In this document: piece by piece, positions 33,978 through 43,981 of the stretch | How the letters are laid out: the number at the start of each line of letters is the position of its first letter | Position numbering within the stretch: position 1 is the stretch's first letter | Assembly (NCBI RefSeq): GCF_030864355.1 | Contig: NC_083395.1 | Coordinates: 2,232,001 to 2,296,000, forward strand | Source: Cutaneotrichosporon cavernicola | Lineage: Eukaryota > Basidiomycota > Tremellomycetes > Trichosporonales > Trichosporonaceae | DNA length: 64,000 nucleotides | Direction of reading: 5' to 3' | Notes under the pieces: generated by a model | What the model was told of the DNA's origin: nothing | The model's database searches: none | What the model saw: the letters and a program-made list of their open reading frames with translations, nothing else | Program-made: the position numbers and the translations under genes

Positions 33978-33983
33978 ACGCGT
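33978..33983. promoter_or_regulatory. MluI cell-cycle box (ACGCGT), proximal
   Basis: A second perfect box, within TGACGCGTCA (an eight-base palindromic core with flanks), lies 72 bp upstream of the RNR start codon. The extended palindrome also resembles an ATF/CRE site with an inserted CG, so the binding factor is uncertain. Confidence 0.5.
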
Positions 33984-34054
33984 CAGACCCGCATCTCCCC
34001 ATCGCCAGGCGAGCCGCTCTTCCACCCACCCACCCACGCCCCTCCCCGTCCAGT

Positions 34055-36764
34055 ATGTGGGTTTACAAGCGCGATGGCCGCAAGGAGCCGGTGGCTTTCG
34101 ACAAGATCACTGCCCGTGTAAGTCCAAACATTGCGAACAGACCACACGCGCCGCAACCGACACGTCCGCCCAGCACCAAACACCAAACACCCGAGACATG
34201 GCTGACGCGAACAGATCCATAAGCTGTCGTACGGCCTCGACCGCAACTTTGTCGACCCCGTCCAGATCACTCAGAAGGTCGTTGCTGGCGTTTACCCCGG
34301 CATCACCACGACTGAGCTCGACAACCTTGCGGCTGAGACGGCCGCTTACCTGACCACCACGTGAGTAAACCCTGCCACAGGCAATGTGGCGTCAATTGAC
34401 CCCAGTCACGCCGACTATGCCATCCTCGCCGCGCGTCTGGCCGTGTCCAACCTGCATAAGGAGACCAAGAAGGTCTTCTCGCAGGTCATCACCGACCTGT
34501 ACAACTGGGTCAACCCCAAGACCCTCAAGCGGTCACCTATGGTCTCGCAGGAGGTATATGACGTGACGATGAAGCACAAGGACAAGCTCGACTCTGCGAT
34601 CATCTACGACCGCGACTTCTCGTACAACTTCTTCGGCTTTAAGACGCTCGAGCGCTCGTACCTCCTCCGCATCGACGGCAAGGTCGCTGAGCGCCCGCAG
34701 CACATGCTCATGCGTGTCGCTATCGGCATCCACGGCGAGAACCTTGACCGCGTCTTCGAGACTTACAACCTCATGTCTGAGCGCTACTTCACGCATGCCT
34801 CACCGACCCTCTTCAACGCCGGCACGCCCAACGCACAGATGTCTTCGTGCTTCCTCGTTGCCATGAAGGACGACTCGATTGACGGCATCTACGACACGCT
34901 CAAGACCTGCGCTCAGATCTCTAAGACTGCCGGCGGTATCGGTTTGCACATCCACAACATCCGCGCCAAGGGCTCGTACATTGCTGGCACCAACGGCTAC
35001 TCGAACGGTATCGTTCCCATGCTCCGTGCCTACGATGCGACTGCCCGTTACGTTGACCAGGGCGGCAACAAGCGCCCCGGTGCCTTCGCCATCTACCTCG
35101 AGCCGTGGCACGCCGATGTCTTCGACTTCCTTGATCTCCGGAAGAACCACGGCAAGGAGGAGATGCGTGCCCGTGACCTCTTCTACGCCCTCTGGATTCC
35201 TGACCTCTTCATGAAGCGTGTCGAGTCGGATGGCGACTGGACCCTCATGTGTCCTGCCGAGTGCCCCGGCCTTGCCGACGTCCACTCTGAGGAGTTTGAG
35301 CAGCTCTACGAGAAGTACGAGCGCGAGGGCAATGGTCGCAAGACCATCAAGGCTCAGAAGCTTTGGTTCGCCATCCTCGAGGCCCAGACCGAGACCGGCG
35401 GCCCCTTCATGCTCTACAAGGACGCGGCCAACTCAAAGTCGAACCAGCAGCACCTCGGCACTATCAAGTCGTCCAACCTCTGCACTGAGATCATTGAGTA
35501 CTCGTCGCCCGACGAGGTTGCCGTGTGCAACCTTGCCTCGATCGCTCTCCCTGCTTTTGTCGACCTCGAGGCGCAGGCCTACGACTTCCAGAAGCTCCAC
35601 GACATCACCAGGGTTGTTACCAAGAACCTCGACCAGGTCATTTCGCGCAACTACTACCCCGTTGTTGAGGCGCGTAACTCCAACATGCGTCACCGGCCCG
35701 TCGGTCTCGGTGTCCAGGGCCTTGCCGACACCTTCATGGCTCTCCGCATGCCCTTCGACTCGCCAGAGGCCCGTGAGCTCAACCTGCAGATCTTCGAGAC
35801 CATCTACCACGCCGCTCTCACCGCGTCGTGCGAGATGGCCCAGGACCTTGGCAAGTACCCTTCGTACGAGGGCTCGCCCATCTCGCAGGGCAAGCTCCAG
35901 TTCGACCTGTGGGGCCGCACCCCAACCGACCTTTGGGACTGGAACCCGGTGCGCAAGAACATTGCCCAGCACGGTGTCCGCAACTCACTCCTCGTTGCGC
36001 CGATGCCCACTGCCTCGACCTCGCAGATCCTCGGCTGGAACGAGTGCTTCGAGCCTTACACCTCGATGCTCTACGCCCGTCGTGTGCTCTCGGGTGACTT
36101 CCAGGTCGTGTGTCCCTGGCTCCTGCGCGACCTGATCAACCTCGGCATCTGGGACGACAACATGAAGAACCTCATCATTGCCAACCGCGGTTCGGTCCAG
36201 AACATCCCCAACATCCCCGATGACATTAAGGCCATCTACAAGACGGTGTGGGAGATTTCGCAGAAGGCAGTCATCGAGCTCGCCGCCGACCGTGGCGCGT
36301 TCATTGACCAGAGCCAGTCGCTCAACATCCACCTGTCGAACCCCTCGTTCTCGCAGCTCACGTCGATGCACTTCTTCGGCTGGAAGCGCGGCCTCAAGAC
36401 CGGCGCATACTACCTCCGCACGCAGCCTTCGGCCAACGCTATCCAGTTCACCATCGACGCCAGTACGCTCAAGCAGGCCAAGGCGCTCGACAACACGCCC
36501 TCTTTGCTCAAGAAGCCCATGGCGCAGCAGGCTGACCTCGTCGAGCCCATGCGCAAGGTTGAGATCAACACGACCGCGCCCAAGGCCGTGCACCCGTCCG
36601 TAACCGCCGCGTCGCAGGCCCGTCGCTCCTCTGAGACGCCTGCGCCCAGCGACTCGGAGGAGATCTCGTACGAGGAGGCCAAGCGCCGCGCTGAGGAGCG
36701 TGCTGCCGCGGCTCTCCAGTGCAGCATCGACAACAAGGACGCCTGCGTCATGTGCTCTGGGTAA
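34055..36764 (+). CDS. RNR1: ribonucleoside-diphosphate reductase large subunit
   Basis: Three exons (34055-34117, 34215-34360, 34406-36764) give 855 residues. The ATP-cone begins [20 protein letters not shown]. The catalytic barrel shows [15 protein letters not shown] (redox Cys), [20 protein letters not shown] (active-site Asn and radical Cys) and [18 protein letters not shown]. The extreme C-terminus ends DACVMCSG, with the Cys pair that reduces the active site. The enzyme makes deoxynucleoside diphosphates together with the small Rnr2-type subunit, which is not in this window. Residues 740-830 are a Ser/Glu-rich linker typical of fungal Rnr1. Upstream MluI boxes suggest S-phase control. 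The length is as expected (about 850-890). Confidence 0.96.
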
Positions 36765-37077
36765 TGGACCTTTGTGCTGAGTGGGGTTGCGTTGGCGATG
36801 TTGTACATGTCTTATTTTGCTACGCTACAGATGAATTGCATAGACTAAGATGTCGAAAGGCAGGAGATGCGCGGGAGGAAGGGGTGCATGCAGATACTGA
36901 AGGGTGTCAAGTTGAGTGAGCCATCGGTTGAGGAAGCTTTCCCACGGTCGACCATGCGCGGTTCCATGCGCGGTTCCATGCGCGACTGATGTTTATCCCT
37001 GGCAACACAACAACCCTGCCGCCATCTCGCCACCCATCAACCACTCTCAACAACATTCTCAATCACTCTTCAACACA
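36765..37077. other. intergenic, 3' flank of RNR1 and leader of the light-chain gene
   Basis: 313 bases with no coding evidence. A 12 bp tandem repeat (CCATGCGCGGTT) lies at 36952-36985. The last 60 bases are A/C-rich, typical of a leader. Confidence 0.5.
36952..36985. repeat. tandem 12-mer CCATGCGCGGTT, about 2.8 copies
   Basis: Two full copies and one partial copy follow each other directly. Each copy holds an ATG on both strands (CCATG and its complement), so the plus strand gains three extra ATGs in the leader of the downstream gene, which could act as upstream starts. Confidence 0.65.
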
Positions 37078-38010
37078 ATGGTGAGTAGGATTTCGCCAGC
37101 GCACGCACTCGCCGCATAACCCCAGCATTGTCAACGACAGATCCCCACTCCGCAACCCCCTCACTCTCCCTCATCTACTACCTCCCCATCACCACCTTCT
37201 TCCCCGCACCGTCCTCCCTTTCCTCAGCTACCCCGTTTCCGCTATAGCTGACACCAAGTCCAAACCTGCCCCGACTGCCCTGGGCCTCGGCCGCGGCCTT
37301 CCCTCCTCTCTCCCCCAGGTCCCACGCGCTCGGGAAACCTCTGGGGCCGCATACACAATGTTCTCGGCACAGCAAGTGAAGCAGTTCAAGGAGGCGTTCA
37401 ACATGATCGACCAGGACGGCGATGGGCGCGTATCCGAGGCGGACCTAAGGACGATGTTGACTGAGCTTGGTGAGGAGCCGTGTCCTTCTTCGGGCCTGGG
37501 CGTAGGTGGTTTAAGCAGGTTGAACAGCCAGCAGCCCAACCCATCAAAAACACCTCCCCTCCTTATCCCACTAGAGTTTCCGTCCCAGCTGACACCAGGT
37601 CAAACCCCCACTCCTGACCTTCTCCACTCGCTCCTCACGGCGCGGCCAGGGCGTACGACTGGCTCGGCCGACGGCATCAACTTTACCCAGTTCCTCGCAA
37701 TGATGGGCGAGCGCCTCCTCCACCTCGACCGCGAGCATGACCTGCTCGAGGCGTTTGCGTGTTTCGATGACGGGGATAAGGGATGGGTTCAGGTCGCAGA
37801 GGTGCGCAAGTTCCTCGCTGAGTTGGGCGACCGCATGGACCAGGAGGAGGTGGGTTTCCCCTTGGATTACCGCCTGAGCTCACGCAGATGGATCGCCTGT
37901 TCAGCGGCCCATTCACCGACCGCCAGGGCCGCTTCAACTACATCGAGTGGGCCAAGGTGCTACGCGTCAATGACGCCGACGAGGCGCGACCCGTGACTGC
38001 TGCCGCCTGA
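37078..38010 (+). CDS. myosin regulatory light chain (EF-hand)
   Basis: Four exons (37078-37080, 37259-37469, 37599-37849, 37888-38010) give 195 residues. Exon 1 carries only the ATG. The protein aligns by eye with nonmuscle myosin II regulatory light chain: RARETSGAAYTMF (possible phosphorylation site Thr/Ser before MF), KEAFNMIDQDGDGRVSEADL with one canonical EF-hand loop (DQDGDGRVSEAD), then FACFDDGDKGWVQ, LGDRMDQEE and GRFNYIEWAKVL, whose later loops have lost Ca ligands, as is usual in light chains. The N-terminal 30 residues (Pro/Arg-rich) are longer than normal. It is expected to bind the neck of the cytokinetic myosin. A Cdc4-type essential chain or calmodulin is less likely because of the MIDQ and GDRM motifs. 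The intron at 37470-37598 is 129 nt and open in frame. Confidence 0.85.
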
Positions 38011-38069
38011 GCGTTTGGATTCGTTGTATGATAGTGTACATGCATGATACTAGATTTACAGGCCCCACA

Positions 38070-41000
38070 CTAGGCTGCGTACATCCCCACGACATCCTGA
38101 ACACTGTCGAGCTTCCACTGGGGCACGTCGGCAGCCCCTTCACCCTCGTCGTACTGAGCTGCCACAAGTGCCGCATACTTGTCCGCGACGGCACGCGCCT
38201 TGAACTCGAGCATGTCACGCTCGGCACCACTACTGTTGCTCACAAGCCCACGCAGCGCCTGCAGCATGCGCACTGGTGGCACATAGCGGCCGGCGAGGTA
38301 GAGCGCGAGCGTCTCGGCCTTCGTGCTGGGCCACTCGCCAGAGTCAAAGTATGCCCATGCGTCGTCGGGGCGGGGGACTGTGAGGCGGCGCTTGAGAGCA
38401 TGAAGGAACGTCTGGCGGAGGATCGGGTGGCGGCGCTCGCCCGGCGTGTGGTTCGCATAGTCCTTGTCAAAGACAGTTGGGCGGTAGAAGCGGATGAGGA
38501 AGGCGACCTGGGCCGCACGTGCGAGGCGTAGCCCATCGTCTCCAGCCAAGGCGAGGTAGATGCCCACGTAGACGGGGAAGAGGGCGCCCTTGTCGAGCGC
38601 GACGCACTCGAACATGACGTTTCGGATGAACTTTTCAAGCGTGCTCGGGCCGGTGAACCACCGCCCGACTGCATGAACCGCCACGTCGTTGGAGTGCGCG
38701 GCGAAGAGGTCGGATAACGCTTCCGGCTCTGGATACAGTGGCGACGCGGCCGAGAGGAAGTCGTGGTGCATGTCGTAGCTGCTTGTCACGCCTGTGCGCA
38801 CGAACAGGCTGCGGTACCCCTTCGGGTCGGCGGCGTAGTCGAGGAACGCGGCCCGGCGCTTGACCCAGATTGTGCGCGTGCGCACGAGGTGGTCGCGGTA
38901 GCGGGGTTTGCTCAGATCGTACCGGATCGGCCAGTACCGGACTGAGTCGACATAGATCGTGTCAAGGGACGAGAAGGGCGCGACGGGTGTCGGGCTGATG
39001 TGACCCTGCGGCTCGCGGCGGCCCTTAAGCTTGATCTTGATCGGCAACGTGATTGTCTCGCGCGTGTCGACGTCGCGGCAGATCAGGCAGCGCGGCTCAA
39101 CAGCCAGCGCCCACAGGTGTCGGAACAGCTGGGGATAGGCGCGGTTGTCGTTGACGTTTGAGAGGAAGCGGGGGAAAAACGCGATGCTGAGCCCCGCGAT
39201 CGCGATGTTCGAGTTGCCTAGAGAGTAATACCCCTTACCAAGGAAGAGGAGGCCTAGCGCCATGTGCATCGCCATGTGGCTGCCGTAGGTCACACCAACA
39301 CCCTCTTGCCCGTGCGACACACGTAAGCGGCGCATGACGTTCAGCTCGCCTGTGCCAGACATTAGCGTCGCGAGCGCGAGTGTGACAGTGTTGAGAGCCT
39401 GACGCGAAGCGTTGCGCCTGATGCGGGCCTCGTACGTCATGGACTGGCCGGCGGCCGCCTTGCCGAGCACAGCGAAGAAGTTCATGAGCACTGTGTGTGC
39501 GGTTTCTGGTGGACGGCCAGCGAAACGCACACCGATAGCCAAGCACGCGCCGGCCACGATGTTGAAGTACGCCAGCTCGGTGTTGAGGTCGAGCAGGCCG
39601 TATGTGAGCTTGTGGACGTTGTGATCGATGAATGACGGCAACTGTGCATTGACCCAGTCGACTGTCCCGCGGATATCGTCCCACATGATCATCGCGCGCG
39701 CGTATGTCCGAATGAGGAGCTGGTCAGGGCGGACACTCTCGAGCGAAAGCTCGGTCTGAGGGATCTCGAGCATGTCTGCGACGTCCTTGCGGCCCGTGCG
39801 GAGATACATTAGGCCGAGGGCTAGCGTGGCGCCGGGCGAAGTTTCCGTGGGGTCGACATGTGGGCCCTTGCGGCTCGCGGCGTCGTATTTGACGTCCGGG
39901 GCGTTGCCGTAGATGCACCGCATGAGCTCCTGAAGCATCTCGTTCTCAACTGCGCTCGGCGTCTTGCCTCCGCGCCCGAGCATGACGAGGCCAAAGCCCA
40001 TCGACGCTGAGAAGGAGTACGCCTCACGGTTCTCGGTGAACGAATCGACGCCCGCCATCTGCGTCCGCGAGATCTCACGAAGCGTCGTGTCCGCCATGTG
40101 GAGATGCTTGGAGCCAGCGTACACCAACCCGATAGATAGCAGCGCCGTGGACTGCACCAATGGCGACCCGTTTAGCTCCATTGCACCGGGCGGCAGGAGC
40201 GCATTCGAGTGCAGCGAGATCTGGCTGGTCACCATAGGGTCCTGGCTGCCGGCGAAGGATGCAGCCATGCCGAGCAACGTGCCGACCGTCGTCTTCTCGT
40301 GCCGAAGATGGAGATACGCAAATGTCTCTTTCGAGCCGAACTTGCGCAGGTGGCCTGTCAGGCCCAGGCCCAGCAGGAATCCGCCGTGTTCAGCGTTGAT
40401 CGTGCTTGGGCGGTTGTACAGGACCCATGACGCGTCGATGCCCTTCGAATCCGGCGAGATCGAAAGTGCGGCAGCCACGGCGTGGTGGAAGTGTGGCCAC
40501 TCAACCCCCTCGGCAATCTGTGGATGCATCACCTGGTTGGCGGGAACGATCTTGACGCTGAGGTCGAATGGCGGAATGTGCCAGGTGCTACCCATCGGCG
40601 CGGAGCGCGACGCAAACTGCCACATGCCCTGCCCAACAGTGACCGCGAACGTGCGCTGTGCGAGCATGTTGACGTAGTTCTGGTAGTTGGTCTGTATGTC
40701 CTGCTCGCTGGGGTCAGCTATACCTTGGCGCACAACAGCTTACTTCAAGCCCTTGGGATCTTCTATCGGCACTGTCCGCGTTTGTGTCGTCTGCATGATC
40801 CGCTCGACCTCCTCCTTGCGCTTATCCGAGCCGAAGCGGACGTGCGGCAAGGCCGAGAAGTGTGCGTGTTTGGCTCCTGGATGGTGCACAGACTTCATGA
40901 TATTGCCGATTGTCTTCTTCTCGTCGTCCTCCTCGGCACCCATAGGAAGCTCGAGGATGGAGAAGCTCTTAGTACTCGACAGCATAGTGAGGTCGGTGCG

Positions 41001-43745
41001 CCCGATAAAGGAATAGACGGCTGGCGACGCGTCGACTGGGGGGTGTTGTTGCACGATGCGGAAGAGCTCAGCCGCAGGCATGGCGACACCGAACGGCACG
41101 TCTGCGAACCACTTTTCGTCGAGGCCGTTATCCAACATGTAATGTATGACTGCCAGGCCGCGCTGCTGGCAGGCCGATCCAATCGAGGAACCTGTCATGC
41201 CAGGGCTGAGGCGAGAGTAGATCTCCGTGATCCGCTCGGTCTGGAGGCAAGGGCGGACGGACCCGAGCGGGGACGAGTGAGTGAAGGCAGATTGTGGGAT
41301 GGGGAAAGGGCACGTCTTCATCACTGTCGATCGCGAGAGGTACGAGACCACGTCTGGTGGCTCCGGGAAGAGGTCTAGTAGTGATGTGTCAATGGCGGTG
41401 GGGGCTGTCATTAGCTTCAGAGAAGGTTTGTAGCTCGCTCACGAGTGGAGAACCTGACACCCTCGATGGAGGAGGGCATCAAACGAGCCCAGTAGTCAAG
41501 CCAGTCACGTCGTCCCACGGCCGCAGTCAGTTGTGCGAGGACAGGTGCGATGAGGAGCAGGTCAGGCTCGGTGGTGGACGCGAGCCGGCAGTCCTGCGCA
41601 ACGAGATGAAGGGCAAGGATAATCTCGGGCGCGCAAGCAGCTGGGCCCACGCTTTGTGGCTCTGCCATAGTTGGGGGTTTGCGACCCAGCCGGCGCGCCA
41701 GGCGAAGTAGTGTAGGGTCCGTCGTGACAGGAGTTGGAGCTGCGGCTCCGATTCCACACTTTGACAGGATGACGTCCGCTAGCACGCGCCACTGCTCCAA
41801 CCCCGACTTCACACCGAGCGTGCGGCCAAGGTATGCCTCGAACAGCTCGGCGTACACTTCTGGCGCGAGGGCATAGGAGAGTGCCTCCATCGCGCGGCGG
41901 CACAGGCCTTTGGGCAGAGTGATGTCGGTGGAGATGCGCACGCGCTCGCCGTCATTGTACACGGCCGTGACGTTCATCCCACTAGGCTCGACGAGGTCCA
42001 CAAGGCGCAGAGGTCCGACTGCTAATCCTAAACGCGACGCGAACTGATTCGCGACGTCCAGATCGGCGGGGACTTGGGGGATGGTGACGGATAGTTTGCC
42101 GCCAGAGGGAGTGAGGATCCACGCGGCGCCCTCGAGGTCGACTGCAAGCGTGTCGTACACGTGTGCGCGGGTAGCAAGCACTGGTGCTGCTGCGAGACAC
42201 TTGACCATGCGCACCTCCGAGAAGACGTAGTGCGCTGGTCGTGCCTGCTCGACGTGGAAGATGAACAGGCCCTTGTGGCCGTTTGCAGCCGGGATGAGGA
42301 CGTTGAGGAACACGCTCGCAGAGGAACGGTTCTCGGAGAGGAAGACGCGGATAGTGGCCGGGTTGATGATGCTGCTGTCAGCTCCGTAAACACAGTTCAG
42401 CTCACCTGGTCGGCGGACGCCAGCCCCAGATGCGGTCCATGACAATGTCGCTGCGCCGGTTGTTGAGCTGCTTTTCCCCGCCGAGGCCGTGTACCATCGT
42501 CGTGTCGAAGAGGTCCTCGGCGACAATGTCGAGCACGCGGTCACGGTCGCCGAACGGGTTGATGTCCTCGCGCATCATCGACGCGGTGCTCACGCGGCGG
42601 AGCTTGGGTTCATGCCCGCCTCCAAAGCTGAGGCGGGTAGAGAACGCCCCAGGCACATCAGGTGGTGGGAAAGGTTCTTCTGAGAGGCGTGAGCGGCGAC
42701 GGGGGCGTTCAAACAACTCGGTCGCAGCAGCAGAACTGCGTCTTCCCACTCCAGAAGGGCGCCCGCGGCGCGCGTTCGCCTGCTTCATGAGCTCGTGCGG
42801 TCGGAGACGCGTTGCGGTGGACGCCCGTCGGTCAACCGCGTCGTCCTCGACCTCCTCCATCACCGTAGTGTAACGGAACACGACGACCTTGCTCTCGTCC
42901 GCATCCCACGCCACGACCAACGGATAGGGGTCGGGCGTGACGAGCAGGACGGTGACGGAGGCCTTGAGATAGCTCGGCTGCCCGACGAGTCGTTGGCCGT
43001 CGAGGACAGCCTCGCCGACCTTGAGCGGTTCATCCCACATGCCCGTCACGGAGAAGAGACGTGGGCTCTCGGCATCGCGGCCCTTGTTCGCCTCGAGCTT
43101 GAGGCTGAGGCTGTCGAGCGACGTGTCGCCGTCCAGGCTCAGGCGTGGGGTAGTACGCAACCGCTCAACGCGGCGCTGGAGAAATACCCCACCACTGGGA
43201 AGTGCCCAGATACTCTCGACGGGGAACGAGAGGTAGCGGAAGTGTTTCTCACCCGTGGCGAGGTGTACGACCATCTGGCGCTGTAGCACGACCACCACAG
43301 CCCTTTGGAGGCCGACCTGAGGGCGGTGCGCACGCTTCGTGCGCGCCATCCAGCGCGCGTCGGCACTCGTGTGGAATGGTCCAAATGTACCCTCGGCAGG
43401 ACGGGATTTGGGAGTTGGCCGTGCTTCCCCACCATGAGGGTTGGAGGCGACCCACGCCTCCTCGGGCGTATGGAACCATGCCAACGTGGCGCACGACACG
43501 TCCTGGCCCAGATAGGAGTAGTTGAACCGACGGATGAGCTCGACGCCGCGCGTCCATGTGACCTCTGGCCCGGACCAAGTTAGGCGCTCGTCGCCGTAGC
43601 TCGTTCCGTCATACCGCCCTGAGGGCTTGGAAGATGGGTCGAGCGATCGCGGCTGCGCAAGAAAGGAGCGTGCAGGCGAATCGGACTGCGTGTAGAAAGT
43701 AGTCGCTGCCGATGTACCGGTCCCAAGGACCGTTGCTTGCAGCAT
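38070..43745 (-). CDS. APC1: anaphase-promoting complex subunit 1
   Basis: Four exons (43745-42406, 42371-41443, 41404-40744, 40707-38070) give 1855 residues. The N-terminal half is a beta-propeller-like region with long disordered insertions (for example Arg/Ser-rich about 290-370). The C-terminal half contains the PC repeats: GGFLLGLGLTGHLRKFGS, KTTVGTLLGMAASFAGSQDP, STALLSIGLVYAGSKHLHMA and GATLALGLMYLRTG. The sequence KTTVGTLLGMAASFAGSQDP followed closely by LLPPGAMELNGSPLVQ is highly characteristic of APC1/BimE. APC1 is the largest scaffold of the APC/C ubiquitin ligase and holds the catalytic and TPR arms together. All three introns are 34-38 nt with CTGAC-type ends. The 3' end lies 60 bp from the convergent light-chain gene, and the start is 236 bp from polymerase eta. 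Confidence 0.93.
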
Positions 43746-43981
43746 GGGAAGTGGGTTAGAGGTAGAGTATGATGTTGATGATGTAGAACGCGCTGCAGTT
43801 GTTGTGATCGCTCACTTGGCCAACATCTCGACCCAGGCACACGAATGGAGTGGACACTTGGTAAATCTCCGTCTTGTTGTTTTCAGGCACGGGTCCAGTC
43901 AACTTGTCATTTCGCGTTCAGATGTTCGCGTTCTGGCCATTCCTCCAGACCTTCCTTCATTCCGGCCACACTGCGACCGCA
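43746..43981. promoter_or_regulatory. short head-to-head promoter region of APC1 and polymerase eta
   Basis: Only 236 bases separate the two start codons, so the promoters must share sequence. It is rather AT-balanced near APC1 (GTAGAGTATGATGTTGATG). No MluI box or other defined site is seen. Confidence 0.5.

Larger units (their letters stand above)
32695..34054. promoter_or_regulatory. intergenic and upstream region of the ribonucleotide reductase gene
   Basis: 1.36 kb without a supported gene. From about 33770 to 34054 it becomes strongly pyrimidine-rich and is probably the promoter-proximal part and 5' leader of the RNR gene. It contains two perfect MluI cell-cycle boxes (listed separately) and an AACAAAACAAACA stretch near 33635. 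Confidence 0.5.
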
